A stretch of 64,000 nt of DNA from positions 1 to 64,000 of the forward strand of contig NZ_FOCF01000010.1 in assembly GCF_900110035.1 (NCBI RefSeq), given 5' to 3'. Positions 41,687-50,318 of this stretch are shown piece after piece. Made by a program: the position numbers and the translations under genes. The notes beneath the pieces are model-generated. The model searched no databases. It had not been told where the DNA came from and saw only the letters and a list, made by a program, of their open reading frames with translations. The stretch is from Sphingomonas gellani (GTDB lineage Bacteria; Pseudomonadota; Alphaproteobacteria; Sphingomonadales; Sphingomonadaceae). The stretch's first letter is position 1. The number at the start of each line of letters is the position of its first letter.

Positions 41687-42708
41687 GCCCGTTCTCCCAA
41701 TGCCATGATGTCCGCGTGGAGTGCCGCCGGGATTTCCACGCCGTATGCCAAGCTGCGCCGCCGGGCCTCGTAGCGCCGCGACGAGGGCAGCCGTGCGCCC
41801 TGTTCCTCGATGGCGGCGAACATCGCCTCAGCGCGGGCGAGATGCTCCGAAACCGCATCGCCCAGGAACCCTGCGGGATCGATCGCGATGACCAGCTCGC
41901 CCCCGATCGGCGAGCCGCCCCGGTTCCGGTCAGCGGCGATCGATCCGGCGCTGGTCAGGTCGCCGATCAGCGGCCCCGCGAGCAACTCCACCATCGCCGC
42001 CAGTGCGGAGCCCTTGTGCCCGCCAAAGGTGCGCATCGCGCCCGCCAGCACCTTCTCGGCATCGGTGGTGGCCTGACCGTCCGCGTCATAGCCCCAGTCG
42101 TCCGGCACGGGCTTTCCCGCGCGCCGGTGAAGCTCGATCTCTCCGCGCGCGACGGCGCTGGTCGCGAAGTCGAACACGAAGGGCTCGCGGCCGGGCCGCG
42201 GCCAGCCGAAGGCGATCGGGTTGGTGCCGAACACCGGCCTGGTGCCCCCGGCCGGCGCGACCCAGGCATGGCTGGGGGTGACCGCGATCGCGACCAGCCC
42301 CTGTTCCGTCAGCGCCTCCACCTCGGGCCATAGCGCGGCGAAGTGGACGACGTTGTTGAGCGCCAGCGCCGCAATGCCGTGGCTCCGCGCCGTGTCGAGG
42401 AGCACCGGCAACCCACGCGCGAAGGCGAGTTGCGCAAAGCCGCCGCCGCCGTCCACCCGGACCAGGCCCGTGCGCGGGCTGGTCACGACGGGCACCGCGT
42501 CGGTGACCACCACGCCCGCCCGGATGCTGTTCACCGCGACCAGCAGGCGGTAGATGCCGTGGCTGGCACAGCCGTCCCGCTCGCCCGCTACCATCGTCTC
42601 CGCGACCGCCTCGGCATGATCGTAGGCAAGCCCCGCCGCGCGCAGCGTGTCCGTGGCAAGGGTGCGCAACTCGTCCAGCGTCATGAAAACGCCAGCACGG
42701 TCGCTCAC
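41683..42708 (-). CDS. LDH2/malate-dehydrogenase-family oxidoreductase, probably pyrroline-carboxylate reductase
   Basis: A 341-residue NAD(P)H-dependent enzyme of the LDH2 superfamily, distinct from Rossmann dehydrogenases. Typical elements: MTLDELRTLATDTLRAAG, DGCASHGIYRLL (the conserved Ser-His-Gly), VRVDGGGGFAQLA, HGIAALALNNVVHFA, and FGTNPIAFGWPRPGREPFVFDFATSAVARGEIELHRRAGKPVPDDWG. Members reduce alpha-keto acids or cyclic imines such as 1-pyrroline-2-carboxylate and 1-piperideine-2-carboxylate. Beside hydroxyproline genes, reduction of 1-pyrroline-2-carboxylate (from 3-hydroxyproline or D-proline) is likely. GTG start at 42706-42708 overlaps the GH127 stop; an ATG eight codons further in is an alternative. 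Confidence 0.8.
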   Translation of the reverse strand: MSDRAGVFMTLDELRTLATDTLRAAGLAYDHAEAVAETMVAGERDGCASHGIYRLLVAVNSIRAGVVVTDAVPVVTSPRTGLVRVDGGGGFAQLAFARGLPVLLDTARSHGIAALALNNVVHFAALWPEVEALTEQGLVAIAVTPSHAWVAPAGGTRPVFGTNPIAFGWPRPGREPFVFDFATSAVARGEIELHRRAGKPVPDDWGYDADGQATTDAEKVLAGAMRTFGGHKGSALAAMVELLAGPLIGDLTSAGSIAADRNRGGSPIGGELVIAIDPAGFLGDAVSEHLARAEAMFAAIEEQGARLPSSRRYEARRRSLAYGVEIPAALHADIMALGERA

Positions 42709-45077
42709 GCCTTTGTCCCGGCCATGGCCGTGTAGAGCCGGACGCCGAACACTGGCCCCGCCGTGTTGCGGTCATGCGGTACGAAGCGGACGCGCACCTG
42801 CTGTTTGCCCTTGGTCACTCCCTCGGGCAGCGGATAGTCGACGTCGAAGAACTTGCCCGGCTTGTCATTGTCGAGGTGCTGGGTCGCGACCTTCACATTG
42901 TCGACCAGGATGTCGAAGTCGCGCGCACGCTCGCTCCCCCAATAGCTCGCCTCGAGAATCAGCGGCCCGGGCCGGACCTTCAGCGAAAATTCCATGAACC
43001 CGCCCGAGCGCACGTCGCGCCCCTGCCGCCCGCGATACGTGACAGGGTACGAGCTGTCGGACGTCAGGTTGTGGTCGCGCTCGGGCTGCATCTCGCCAAG
43101 GTGCATTACGTCGACGGACCGTGCGGCTATGTCCTTCAACCGGGCCTGCTCGGCCGTAAAGGCCGCCTCTTCGCGCACCCAGGCGCTGTCGGAGAAGGTC
43201 TTGAAATAGACCGCGCTGCGCCGCTGATATTGGCGATAAAAGGGAACAAAGGCGAGGTCCGCCGGCCGAACGATACCGCGGGTCGCGTAGAGCCCCTTTC
43301 CGGCATCGGTTGGCGTGAAGCCGGCGAGCAGGTCCGCGCCGACAAGGGCGGGATCGGCGCCCTCCCACTTGGCGTCATTCGAACCCAGGTCGGCTGCCAG
43401 CACCATCGGCCCGCGCAGCACCGCAACCGTGGCAGGATCGCCCGGCGTCGGTTCGGTCCTGAGGTCCAGCGGCAGGGCCATCGCGACCTGATCGCCCGCC
43501 TTCCACCGTCGCTCCACGATCGCATAGCCACGCTCGACGACCGGGGTCACCGGCTGGCCGTTCACGGTCACGATCGCCTTGCCCGCCGCCCAGCCGGGCA
43601 CACGCAGCGCCACCGGGAACCGACCGCCGTGCAGCTTCGCAAAGGTCAGTGTCGCCCGTCCCTCGAACGGATAGCGCGTATCCAACGTCACAGCCGCCTT
43701 ACGCGCCGCCCATGTCGCGTCGGCGGGGATGTACAGATTGACGATGAAGGCGCCGTTCGACCCCTCCCAGAAGATCGACTCGCCGTGCTTGGCATGGCTT
43801 TCCATCCCCGATCCCACGCAGCACCAGAAGGCGTCGTCGTCGGTGGTCGAGTAACCCCGCTCCGCTCCCGTCATCAGCGGGGTCATGTAGGTGAAGCCGC
43901 CCGTGGACGGGTCCTGCGCCGCCATCACATGGTTGAGGTGCGCGCGCTCGTAATAGTCGAACAGTGCGCCGTCTGGCTGCCACGACCACAGGTGCCGCGT
44001 CAGTTTCAGCATGTTGTACGTGTTGCAATGCTCGCACGTCTGCTCGGTGATGTGGTCGGCGATGCTGTCGGGCTCGGCGAAATATTCGCGGTCCGCGTTG
44101 CCGCCGATCACGTAGCTGTGGTGCTTCGTCACCGCTTCCCAGAAATAGCTGGCCGCCACGGCCTTTGCCGGATCGCCCGTCAGCTCGTGGATACGGGCGA
44201 GGCCGATCAGCTTGGGCACCTGCGTGTTGGCGTGGAAGTTCGCCAGCCTATCCTCGCGCCGGGTCAGCGCGTCGAGCACGCGATTGTCGTAGAGCGTGTT
44301 CGCCATCTTCAGCCAATGCGGGTCGCGGGTGCGGGCGTAGAGTTCGGCATAGCTTTCGTTCAGGCCGCCATATTCGCAGCCCAGCACCTCCTGCACCTGC
44401 GCGGGCGTCAGCGCCGCGAACACCCGTTCGAAATAGCCGCCCAGCCCAGTCAACACGACCAGCGCCTTGGGATTGCCCCAGGCGCCATGCACGTCGAGCA
44501 GCCCCGCGAAGAGCTTGTGCACGGTGTAAAGCGGCGACCAGGCGCCGTTGAGGTCGAACCCGCCCGACCTGATCTCCCCCTTCATGATCTCGGGGAAGAT
44601 CTCCTCACCGTCGACGATCGTGCCGTCCTTCCGCTTGCGGCCGAGCGCACCGACATAGCCGGTGCCGCGCTTTGCCTGCGCTTGCGCCAATTCATCAACG
44701 ATATAGTCGGCACGACGTCGCATTTCCGGGTCGCCGGTCTGCTGCCAAGTCAGCACCAGCGCAGTCATGTAGTGGCCGAGGCTGTGGCCGGCGATCGTGT
44801 CGCTTTCCCAGCCGCCATAGATCGGCGCCTTGGGTCCCAGCCCGGCATATTTGCGAAAATTGTGGAGCAGGCGGTCCGGGTTCAGCCGGTGCAGGTAGCC
44901 GCGGTTGACCTCCACCGCCCTCGCGAAGTCGGATGGGCGCAGGCGAACCGCCGTCAGCGGCAACGGCTTTGCGCCGGGCGGCAGCAAGGAGGCGGACGGG
45001 GCCCGCGCCACGGCCGCGGGTCCCAGCAGAGCGGCCACCGCTGCCCCGGCCATCAGTTCGCGACGGTTACTCTGCAT
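42705..45077 (-). CDS. GH127 beta-L-arabinofuranosidase, exported by a Tat-like signal
   Basis: A 790-residue enzyme. The signal peptide begins MQSNRRELMAGAAVAALLG, with a twin arginine, suggesting Tat export. The family's (alpha/alpha)6 barrel runs from YLHRLNPDRLLHNFRKYAG through GWESDTIAGHSLGHYMTALVL. The zinc site known from HypBA1 (Glu338, Cys340, Cys417, Cys418) is matched by Glu349 and Cys351 in TCEHCNTYNML and Cys419-Cys420 in FWCCVGSGMESHAKHG; Cys419 would be the nucleophile. GH127 removes beta-L-arabinose from hydroxyproline-linked arabino-oligosaccharides of extensin. GH146 (pectic arabinan) is a related alternative. A GAGAGG site precedes the start; operator site 3 is 64 bases upstream. 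It is the first gene of a four-gene overlapping operon. Confidence 0.88.
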   Translation of the reverse strand: MQSNRRELMAGAAVAALLGPAAVARAPSASLLPPGAKPLPLTAVRLRPSDFARAVEVNRGYLHRLNPDRLLHNFRKYAGLGPKAPIYGGWESDTIAGHSLGHYMTALVLTWQQTGDPEMRRRADYIVDELAQAQAKRGTGYVGALGRKRKDGTIVDGEEIFPEIMKGEIRSGGFDLNGAWSPLYTVHKLFAGLLDVHGAWGNPKALVVLTGLGGYFERVFAALTPAQVQEVLGCEYGGLNESYAELYARTRDPHWLKMANTLYDNRVLDALTRREDRLANFHANTQVPKLIGLARIHELTGDPAKAVAASYFWEAVTKHHSYVIGGNADREYFAEPDSIADHITEQTCEHCNTYNMLKLTRHLWSWQPDGALFDYYERAHLNHVMAAQDPSTGGFTYMTPLMTGAERGYSTTDDDAFWCCVGSGMESHAKHGESIFWEGSNGAFIVNLYIPADATWAARKAAVTLDTRYPFEGRATLTFAKLHGGRFPVALRVPGWAAGKAIVTVNGQPVTPVVERGYAIVERRWKAGDQVAMALPLDLRTEPTPGDPATVAVLRGPMVLAADLGSNDAKWEGADPALVGADLLAGFTPTDAGKGLYATRGIVRPADLAFVPFYRQYQRRSAVYFKTFSDSAWVREEAAFTAEQARLKDIAARSVDVMHLGEMQPERDHNLTSDSSYPVTYRGRQGRDVRSGGFMEFSLKVRPGPLILEASYWGSERARDFDILVDNVKVATQHLDNDKPGKFFDVDYPLPEGVTKGKQQVRVRFVPHDRNTAGPVFGVRLYTAMAGTKA

Positions 45078-45140
45078 GGTTCGCCTCTCGTGACGTGATT
45101 TCATCGGCTGGTGAACACTGCCGATACTACCTCACACGAT

Positions 45141-45155
45141 TATATACCGTATAAC
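45141..45155. promoter_or_regulatory. Putative GntR operator, site 3
   Basis: TATATACCGTATAAC lies between the divergent GH127 (start 45077) and S9 peptidase (start 45223) genes. It contains ATACCGTATAA, found exactly in the complement of site 2. Confidence 0.65.
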
Positions 45156-45222
45156 TTTGTTGTAGCAATGCGGTTAGCTGGTTATGCCGTCGCAGGAACG
45201 CGCAGAAAACCAGGGAGCGGCA

Positions 45223-47559
45223 ATGCAGCTTTGGCGGCGAATGGTGACGGGCTTGGTCTTGCCGGGCGTCTGGCTCACAACGGCCGGAATGGCTCCCGAA
45301 GCGAGTCCACCGGAGCCCATCGCCGCACGATATGCGAAGGCCGATCTGTACCAGGGGCCGCGGCTCGCTTCGCTGATCGTCAACGGGGACGTTGCGGCGA
45401 CCTTCACCGCGGACGGATCGAGCGTCATCTATTACCTCGGACACGCCGGTTGGCGCGAGGTGATGGTACTCGACCTCGCCTCGGGCCAGGCCCGCAGAAT
45501 CGCCGACGAAATGCAGATCGCCGGCCTGCTCGCCCACGCGGCCGGGCGGGAACTCGATCCCGCCCGGCTGGTGATGGATGATCCCGAATATGTCGCCGCC
45601 ACCGGGGCGCTCAGTTTCACGCTGGAGGACACGCGCTGGACACTGACTCGGGAGGGCACGGTGACCAAGGCGGCACGTGGCGCGCCCGACGGCGAAAGCG
45701 CGGTGTCGCCCGATGGCCGGTTCGAGATCGTCGCGCGCGATTTCAACCTGTTCGCCCGCGACCGCCGGACCAGGCGCGAGGTCGCGCTGACGAGCGACGG
45801 CACGCGCGAGCAGCCCTATGGCCGCGGCATCCCGCAGCTTGCCGACATCCTGAAGGCCGGCACCGAAGAACCCGCCATGCCCGTTTCGGTGCGATGGTCA
45901 CCCGACAGCCGCTACGTCGCGACATGGCGGCTCGACACGCGCGGCGTGCCGCGGCTGTCGATGACGCAGGAGAACCCGCCCGGCAGCTTCTACCCGCGCA
46001 GCTTCTCCTACCTCTACCCCCTCGCGGGGTCCGACAAGCTGCCGCAGGGCACCCGCTACACGGTCGATGTGGAGCGGGCGCTGAAGACGCGGCGCGCAGC
46101 GCTGGTGCAGCTCCGGATCCCGTCCGAATCGCTGCTGTACCCGGCCGATATCGACCTTAGCTGGTCGAAGGGTCGGGTGCGGGCGCAATGGACTGCGCGC
46201 GGCTACAAGGAACTGGCGGTCTACGAGGCCGATCCGATCACCGGTCAGGCGGTGGTGACAGCACGCGAGAGGGTGGAGCCGCTGGTCACCGTCACCTCCA
46301 GCTTCCTGCGTCCCGCACCAGTGCTGGGCGGGGAGCTGGACGTGTCGGAGCGGTCCGGCTGGGCGCAGCTCTACCTCGTCCGCCCCGACGATCCCGATGG
46401 CGGCATCCCACTGACCCGCGGCGCCTGGGAGGTGACCGACATCGCTCATGTCGACGAGGGCGGGCGCACCGTCCTGCTGTCGGGGGTCGGGCGAGAGCGG
46501 GATCGCAACCCGTATTTCCAGGCGTTGTACCGCATCGCGCTGGACGGCAGCCAGCCCGTGCTGCTGACCCCCGAGCCGCTCGACCATGACACGACAGTGT
46601 CGCCCGACGGCAAATGGTTCGTCGACGCCATGTCGAGCCCGACCGTGCCGACCCGCACCGTCATCCGCTCGGCCAGCGACGGCCGCATCGTCGCCGAACT
46701 GGCCCGCGCCGACGACAGCGCCCTGCGCGCCACGGGCTTCACTCCGCCGGAGCCGTTCCGCGGGCTGGCGGCGGACGGGAAGACCCCGCTCTACGGAATG
46801 ATCTGGCGCCCCGCGAACTTCGACCCGGCGCGGCGCTACCCGATCATCGACAACGTTTATACCGGCCCGACCACCACCAATGTACCGACCGGCTGGAACC
46901 GGACGGTCACGGCCGGCGGGGGCAGCGTCGCGCAGATCGGGGCGATCGTCGTTTCGATCGACGGGCGCGGCACCTCACGCCGCGGGCAACAGTTCCGCCT
47001 GCCCGCTTACCAGAACCTGGGCGAGGTCGGGCTGGACGACCATATCGCGATGATCCGCCAGATCGCGGCACGTTACCCCTATGTCGATCTCGACCGGGTG
47101 GGGGTCTATGGCGGCTCGGCCGGCGGGTATGATGCGGCACGCTTCGTGCTGCGGCGCCCGGCCTTCTTCAAGGTCGCGGTCGCCTCTTCCGGCAATCACG
47201 ACCTGCGCCTCGACAAGGCATGGTGGCCGGAGGTGTCGATGGGCAATCCCGACGCCGCCGTGTGGGAGCGCAACTCGAACATGTCGGTGGCGCGCAATCT
47301 GACGGGCAAGCTGCTGCTGATCCATGGCGACATCGACGACAACGTGCCCGTGACGGAGAGCATGCGGCTCGCCAATGCGCTCATCACCGCGGGGCGCGAC
47401 GTCGATCTGGTGATCCTGCCCAACACGACGCACCGGGTCGCGCAGCCCTTCTTCTTCCGCAAGCTGCGTGACTATTTTACCGTGAACCTGCTGGGCGAAA
47501 AGCCGCCTGCATTGCCCTTGCCCGCTCCGGCCCCCGTGGCCTCGCCCGTCGCCCCTTGA
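45223..47559 (+). CDS. S9-family (DPP4-like) prolyl peptidase, exported
   Basis: A 778-residue protein with a hydrophobic leader (VTGLVLPGVWLTTAG), a beta-propeller of about 480 residues and a C-terminal alpha/beta hydrolase domain. The nucleophile elbow reads VYGGSAGGYDAARF (Ser632) where classical DPP4 has GWSYGG; the acid is in LLIHGDIDDNVPVTES and the His in PNTTHRV. S9 DPP4-type enzymes cleave after proline, often X-Pro dipeptides. In this setting prolyl or hydroxyprolyl bonds in glycopeptides are likely. AGGGAG precedes the ATG at 45223. The next gene starts three bases after its stop. Confidence 0.87.
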   Translation: MQLWRRMVTGLVLPGVWLTTAGMAPEASPPEPIAARYAKADLYQGPRLASLIVNGDVAATFTADGSSVIYYLGHAGWREVMVLDLASGQARRIADEMQIAGLLAHAAGRELDPARLVMDDPEYVAATGALSFTLEDTRWTLTREGTVTKAARGAPDGESAVSPDGRFEIVARDFNLFARDRRTRREVALTSDGTREQPYGRGIPQLADILKAGTEEPAMPVSVRWSPDSRYVATWRLDTRGVPRLSMTQENPPGSFYPRSFSYLYPLAGSDKLPQGTRYTVDVERALKTRRAALVQLRIPSESLLYPADIDLSWSKGRVRAQWTARGYKELAVYEADPITGQAVVTARERVEPLVTVTSSFLRPAPVLGGELDVSERSGWAQLYLVRPDDPDGGIPLTRGAWEVTDIAHVDEGGRTVLLSGVGRERDRNPYFQALYRIALDGSQPVLLTPEPLDHDTTVSPDGKWFVDAMSSPTVPTRTVIRSASDGRIVAELARADDSALRATGFTPPEPFRGLAADGKTPLYGMIWRPANFDPARRYPIIDNVYTGPTTTNVPTGWNRTVTAGGGSVAQIGAIVVSIDGRGTSRRGQQFRLPAYQNLGEVGLDDHIAMIRQIAARYPYVDLDRVGVYGGSAGGYDAARFVLRRPAFFKVAVASSGNHDLRLDKAWWPEVSMGNPDAAVWERNSNMSVARNLTGKLLLIHGDIDDNVPVTESMRLANALITAGRDVDLVILPNTTHRVAQPFFFRKLRDYFTVNLLGEKPPALPLPAPAPVASPVAP

Positions 47560-47561
47560 GG

Positions 47562-50318
47562 ATGATCTCCGCCATGCGCTCCCGCTTGCTCGCCCCTGTC
47601 GCCCTGCTGCTCGCAGGCGCCTCCTCCTTCGTCTGGCAGCCGGCACTGTCTGCTGAGGAAAAGGCCAAGCCGGTCTATCCGCCGATCGCGACCACCGATC
47701 ACCGGGTCGGCCAGTTCCTGATCTCGCTGCGCAGCGACACCCAGACGCTGGCACGCCTGTCGCCCGCGGCCGAGCCGACTTTCAGCTTCGTCCCCACCGG
47801 CCGCGAACCGGAGCGGGCGGGCGACGGATACAACCATCTCGGCGACCTGAACCTGCGCGTGCGTGCGCCCGGCGGGGCGTGGCGCGACTTCGCGTCGGCG
47901 CATGTACGCCGGCCCATCCGGCCGCTGCCCGCGCGCGGCAATACCCTCGCCGCCGCCGACATCACCGCAAGCTTGGGCGAGGGTACGCCCGTCACGGTGG
48001 AGCGACGCTGGGTCAACGAGGGCGGCCTGCTCGCGCTTCGCTTCCGCATCGCCAACCGGTCCGGCCAGCCGCTGGAGATCGGCGTGCTCGGCATGCCGAT
48101 GGTGTTCGACAACGTCATCACCGATCGCAGCCTGGAGGAGGCGCACGCCCAGGCGAGCTTCGTCGATCCCTATATCGGCCGCGACGCCGGCTACCTCCAG
48201 GTCACGCGCCTCAACGGCAAGGGACCAGCGCTGCTGGTGCTCCCCGGAAAGGGCACGCCGCTGGAGGCCTATGTTCCCCTGAAGAACCCGCGCGAGGACA
48301 AGGACGGATCGATCTTCACCGATCGTAGCGAGCGGGGCCAATCTTCGGAGGGGTTTTACGATTGGACCGTGCACTCGCTCGGCTATGCCGACCGCGAGTG
48401 GAAGAAGGCCGGCGAACAATGGAACACGCCCACTGGCCGCACGCTGAAACCGGGCGAGACGATCGAGGTCGGCGTGCGCCTGACGGAAGCGCCGACGATC
48501 CGCGCGATCGAGCAGACGCTGGCCGAACAGCGTCGCCCGGTCGCGGTCGGCCTGCCCGGCTATGTGGTGCCGACCGACCAGGAAGCCTCGCTCTTCGTGC
48601 GAGCGCCCCGGCCGATCCGCTCGATCGAAAGCTATCCCGCCGGCGCGATCGAGGCGACGCGGGCCGGCAGCGTCAAGGGCTGGCAGAAGCTCGCGATCCG
48701 CAGCCGTGGCTGGGGCCAGGCGCGGCTGACGCTGACCTATGCCGATCGCGAGAAGCAGACGGTCAGCTATTTCATCACCAAGCCGCTGGAACAGACGATG
48801 GCCGATCTCGGCCGCTTCTCCACCACGCGGCAATGGTACGAGGGCAAGGGCGACCCGTTCGGCCGCTCGCCCGCAATCCTGACCTATGACAACGAGGCCA
48901 AGCGCATCGTCGATGTCGAACCGCGCGTCTGGATCGCGGGGATGAGCGACGAGGGCGGCGGCGGCAGCTGGGTCGCCGCCACCATGAAACAGCTCGACAA
49001 TCCCGACCCGGCGGAGGTGGCGAAGATCGAGCGGCTGGTCGACCAGACCGTGGTGGGCAACCTGCAGGTCGCCAGCGGCCCGCAGGCGGGCGCGGTTAGG
49101 AAGAGCCTGTTCTATTACGACCCGGCGAAGTTCCCCACTCTCTACACCGATCCGGACAAGTGGCGCTCCTGGACCTCGTGGAAGCCGAATGACGCCGCCG
49201 ATCTCGGCCGGGCCTACAACTATCCTCATGTCGCGATCGGCCATTGGGTGTTGTACCGCGCTGCGCGCAACCATCCCGGTCTGGTGGCGAGGCATGACTG
49301 GCGCTGGTATCTGGACCATGCGTACCAGACCACGGTCGCGATGATGCGCGATGCTCCCTATTACGCGCAGTTCGGGCTGATGGAGGGCGACGTGTTCGTC
49401 GACATCCTCAAGGACCTGAAGCGCGAGGGTATGACCGTCCAGGCGACCGAGATGGAACGGCTGATGAAGGGGCGCGCCGATCACTGGCGCACGCTGGACT
49501 ATCCGTTCGGGTCGGAAATGCCGTGGGATTCGACCGGCCAGCCCGAAGTCTATGCCTGGATGCGCTATTTCGGTTACCAGCCGCAGGCGGACGTCACCCG
49601 CGAAGTGATCCTGGGTTATGATCCGACGATCCCGAGCTGGGGGTATAACGGCAATGCCCGCCGTTATTGGGATTTCCTGTACGGCGGCAAATATCTGCGG
49701 ATCGAGCGGCAGATCCACCATTACGGATCGACGCTGAACGCGGTGCCGCTGCTGGACGCCTATCGCCAGAACCCGGCCGATCTCTACCTGTTGCGGGTCG
49801 GCTATGGCGGAACGATGGGCGGGATCACCAACATCGCTCCCGATGGCTTCTCGTCCGCCGCGTTCCATGCCTGGCCCGACATGATGAAGTGGGACCCGTA
49901 TAGCGGCGACTATGGCATGGGCTTTTTCGGCCACGCCTATGCCGCCGGGACGTATCTGGTAAAGGATCCGACGTTCGGCTGGGTCGGGTTCGGCGGCAAC
50001 ATCAGGCAGGCGGGGGGCGACGTTCGGATCGAGCCGAAGGACGGCGCACGCGCCCGGTTGTTCATCGCGCCCGCGGGCCTGTGGGTAACGCTTGAGGCGG
50101 GCAAGATCGCCGGTGCCACCTATCAGCCGGCGACCGGTCGCGTGACGCTGACGCTCGATCCGGCGACGCCCACCACCCCGGCAGCAAGGTTGTTCTTCGA
50201 GACCACGACCGCCGGGGGTCCGCGCATGGTTCTTGAAGGCGGCACGGAGGAGCGTGGCGGCTACACCTTGCCGCTCTCGACGACACCACGCGTCGTGACG
50301 TTCCGGCCGCGACCATGA
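47562..50318 (+). CDS. Large exported protein resembling DUF5695, possible new glycosidase
   Basis: A 918-residue protein with a signal peptide (MRSRLLAPVALLLAGASS) from an ATG at 47562 or 47574. The first 370 residues look like beta-sandwich domains (GDLNLRVRAPGGAWRDF; RRWVNEGGLLALRFRIANRSG). From about residue 400 a helical region begins (TYDNEAKRIVDVEPRVWIAGM; WKPNDAADLGRAYNYPHVAIGHWVLYRAARNHP; DWRWYLDHAYQTTVAMM; GLMEGDVFVDILKDLKREG), the layout of an (alpha/alpha)6-barrel glycosidase, then a C-terminal beta domain. I recall DUF5695 as the closest family, but not its activity. Placed between an S9 peptidase and an Svx-like peptidase, it may act on extensin arabinan or galactan side chains. 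The next gene overlaps its stop. Confidence 0.55.
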   Translation: MISAMRSRLLAPVALLLAGASSFVWQPALSAEEKAKPVYPPIATTDHRVGQFLISLRSDTQTLARLSPAAEPTFSFVPTGREPERAGDGYNHLGDLNLRVRAPGGAWRDFASAHVRRPIRPLPARGNTLAAADITASLGEGTPVTVERRWVNEGGLLALRFRIANRSGQPLEIGVLGMPMVFDNVITDRSLEEAHAQASFVDPYIGRDAGYLQVTRLNGKGPALLVLPGKGTPLEAYVPLKNPREDKDGSIFTDRSERGQSSEGFYDWTVHSLGYADREWKKAGEQWNTPTGRTLKPGETIEVGVRLTEAPTIRAIEQTLAEQRRPVAVGLPGYVVPTDQEASLFVRAPRPIRSIESYPAGAIEATRAGSVKGWQKLAIRSRGWGQARLTLTYADREKQTVSYFITKPLEQTMADLGRFSTTRQWYEGKGDPFGRSPAILTYDNEAKRIVDVEPRVWIAGMSDEGGGGSWVAATMKQLDNPDPAEVAKIERLVDQTVVGNLQVASGPQAGAVRKSLFYYDPAKFPTLYTDPDKWRSWTSWKPNDAADLGRAYNYPHVAIGHWVLYRAARNHPGLVARHDWRWYLDHAYQTTVAMMRDAPYYAQFGLMEGDVFVDILKDLKREGMTVQATEMERLMKGRADHWRTLDYPFGSEMPWDSTGQPEVYAWMRYFGYQPQADVTREVILGYDPTIPSWGYNGNARRYWDFLYGGKYLRIERQIHHYGSTLNAVPLLDAYRQNPADLYLLRVGYGGTMGGITNIAPDGFSSAAFHAWPDMMKWDPYSGDYGMGFFGHAYAAGTYLVKDPTFGWVGFGGNIRQAGGDVRIEPKDGARARLFIAPAGLWVTLEAGKIAGATYQPATGRVTLTLDPATPTTPAARLFFETTTAGGPRMVLEGGTEERGGYTLPLSTTPRVVTFRPRP

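Noticed and set aside
42774..45098. A 774-codon open reading frame on the plus strand, opposite the GH127 gene
   Set aside because: The minus-strand GH127 protein has a full set of family motifs and zinc ligands. The plus-strand reading is Arg/His/Val-rich without any motif, the usual mirror of a high-GC gene.
47472..49934. An 820-codon open reading frame on the minus strand, opposite the DUF5695-like gene
   Set aside because: No signal peptide, domain or ribosome site; composition typical of an antisense shadow. Length alone is not evidence at this GC content.
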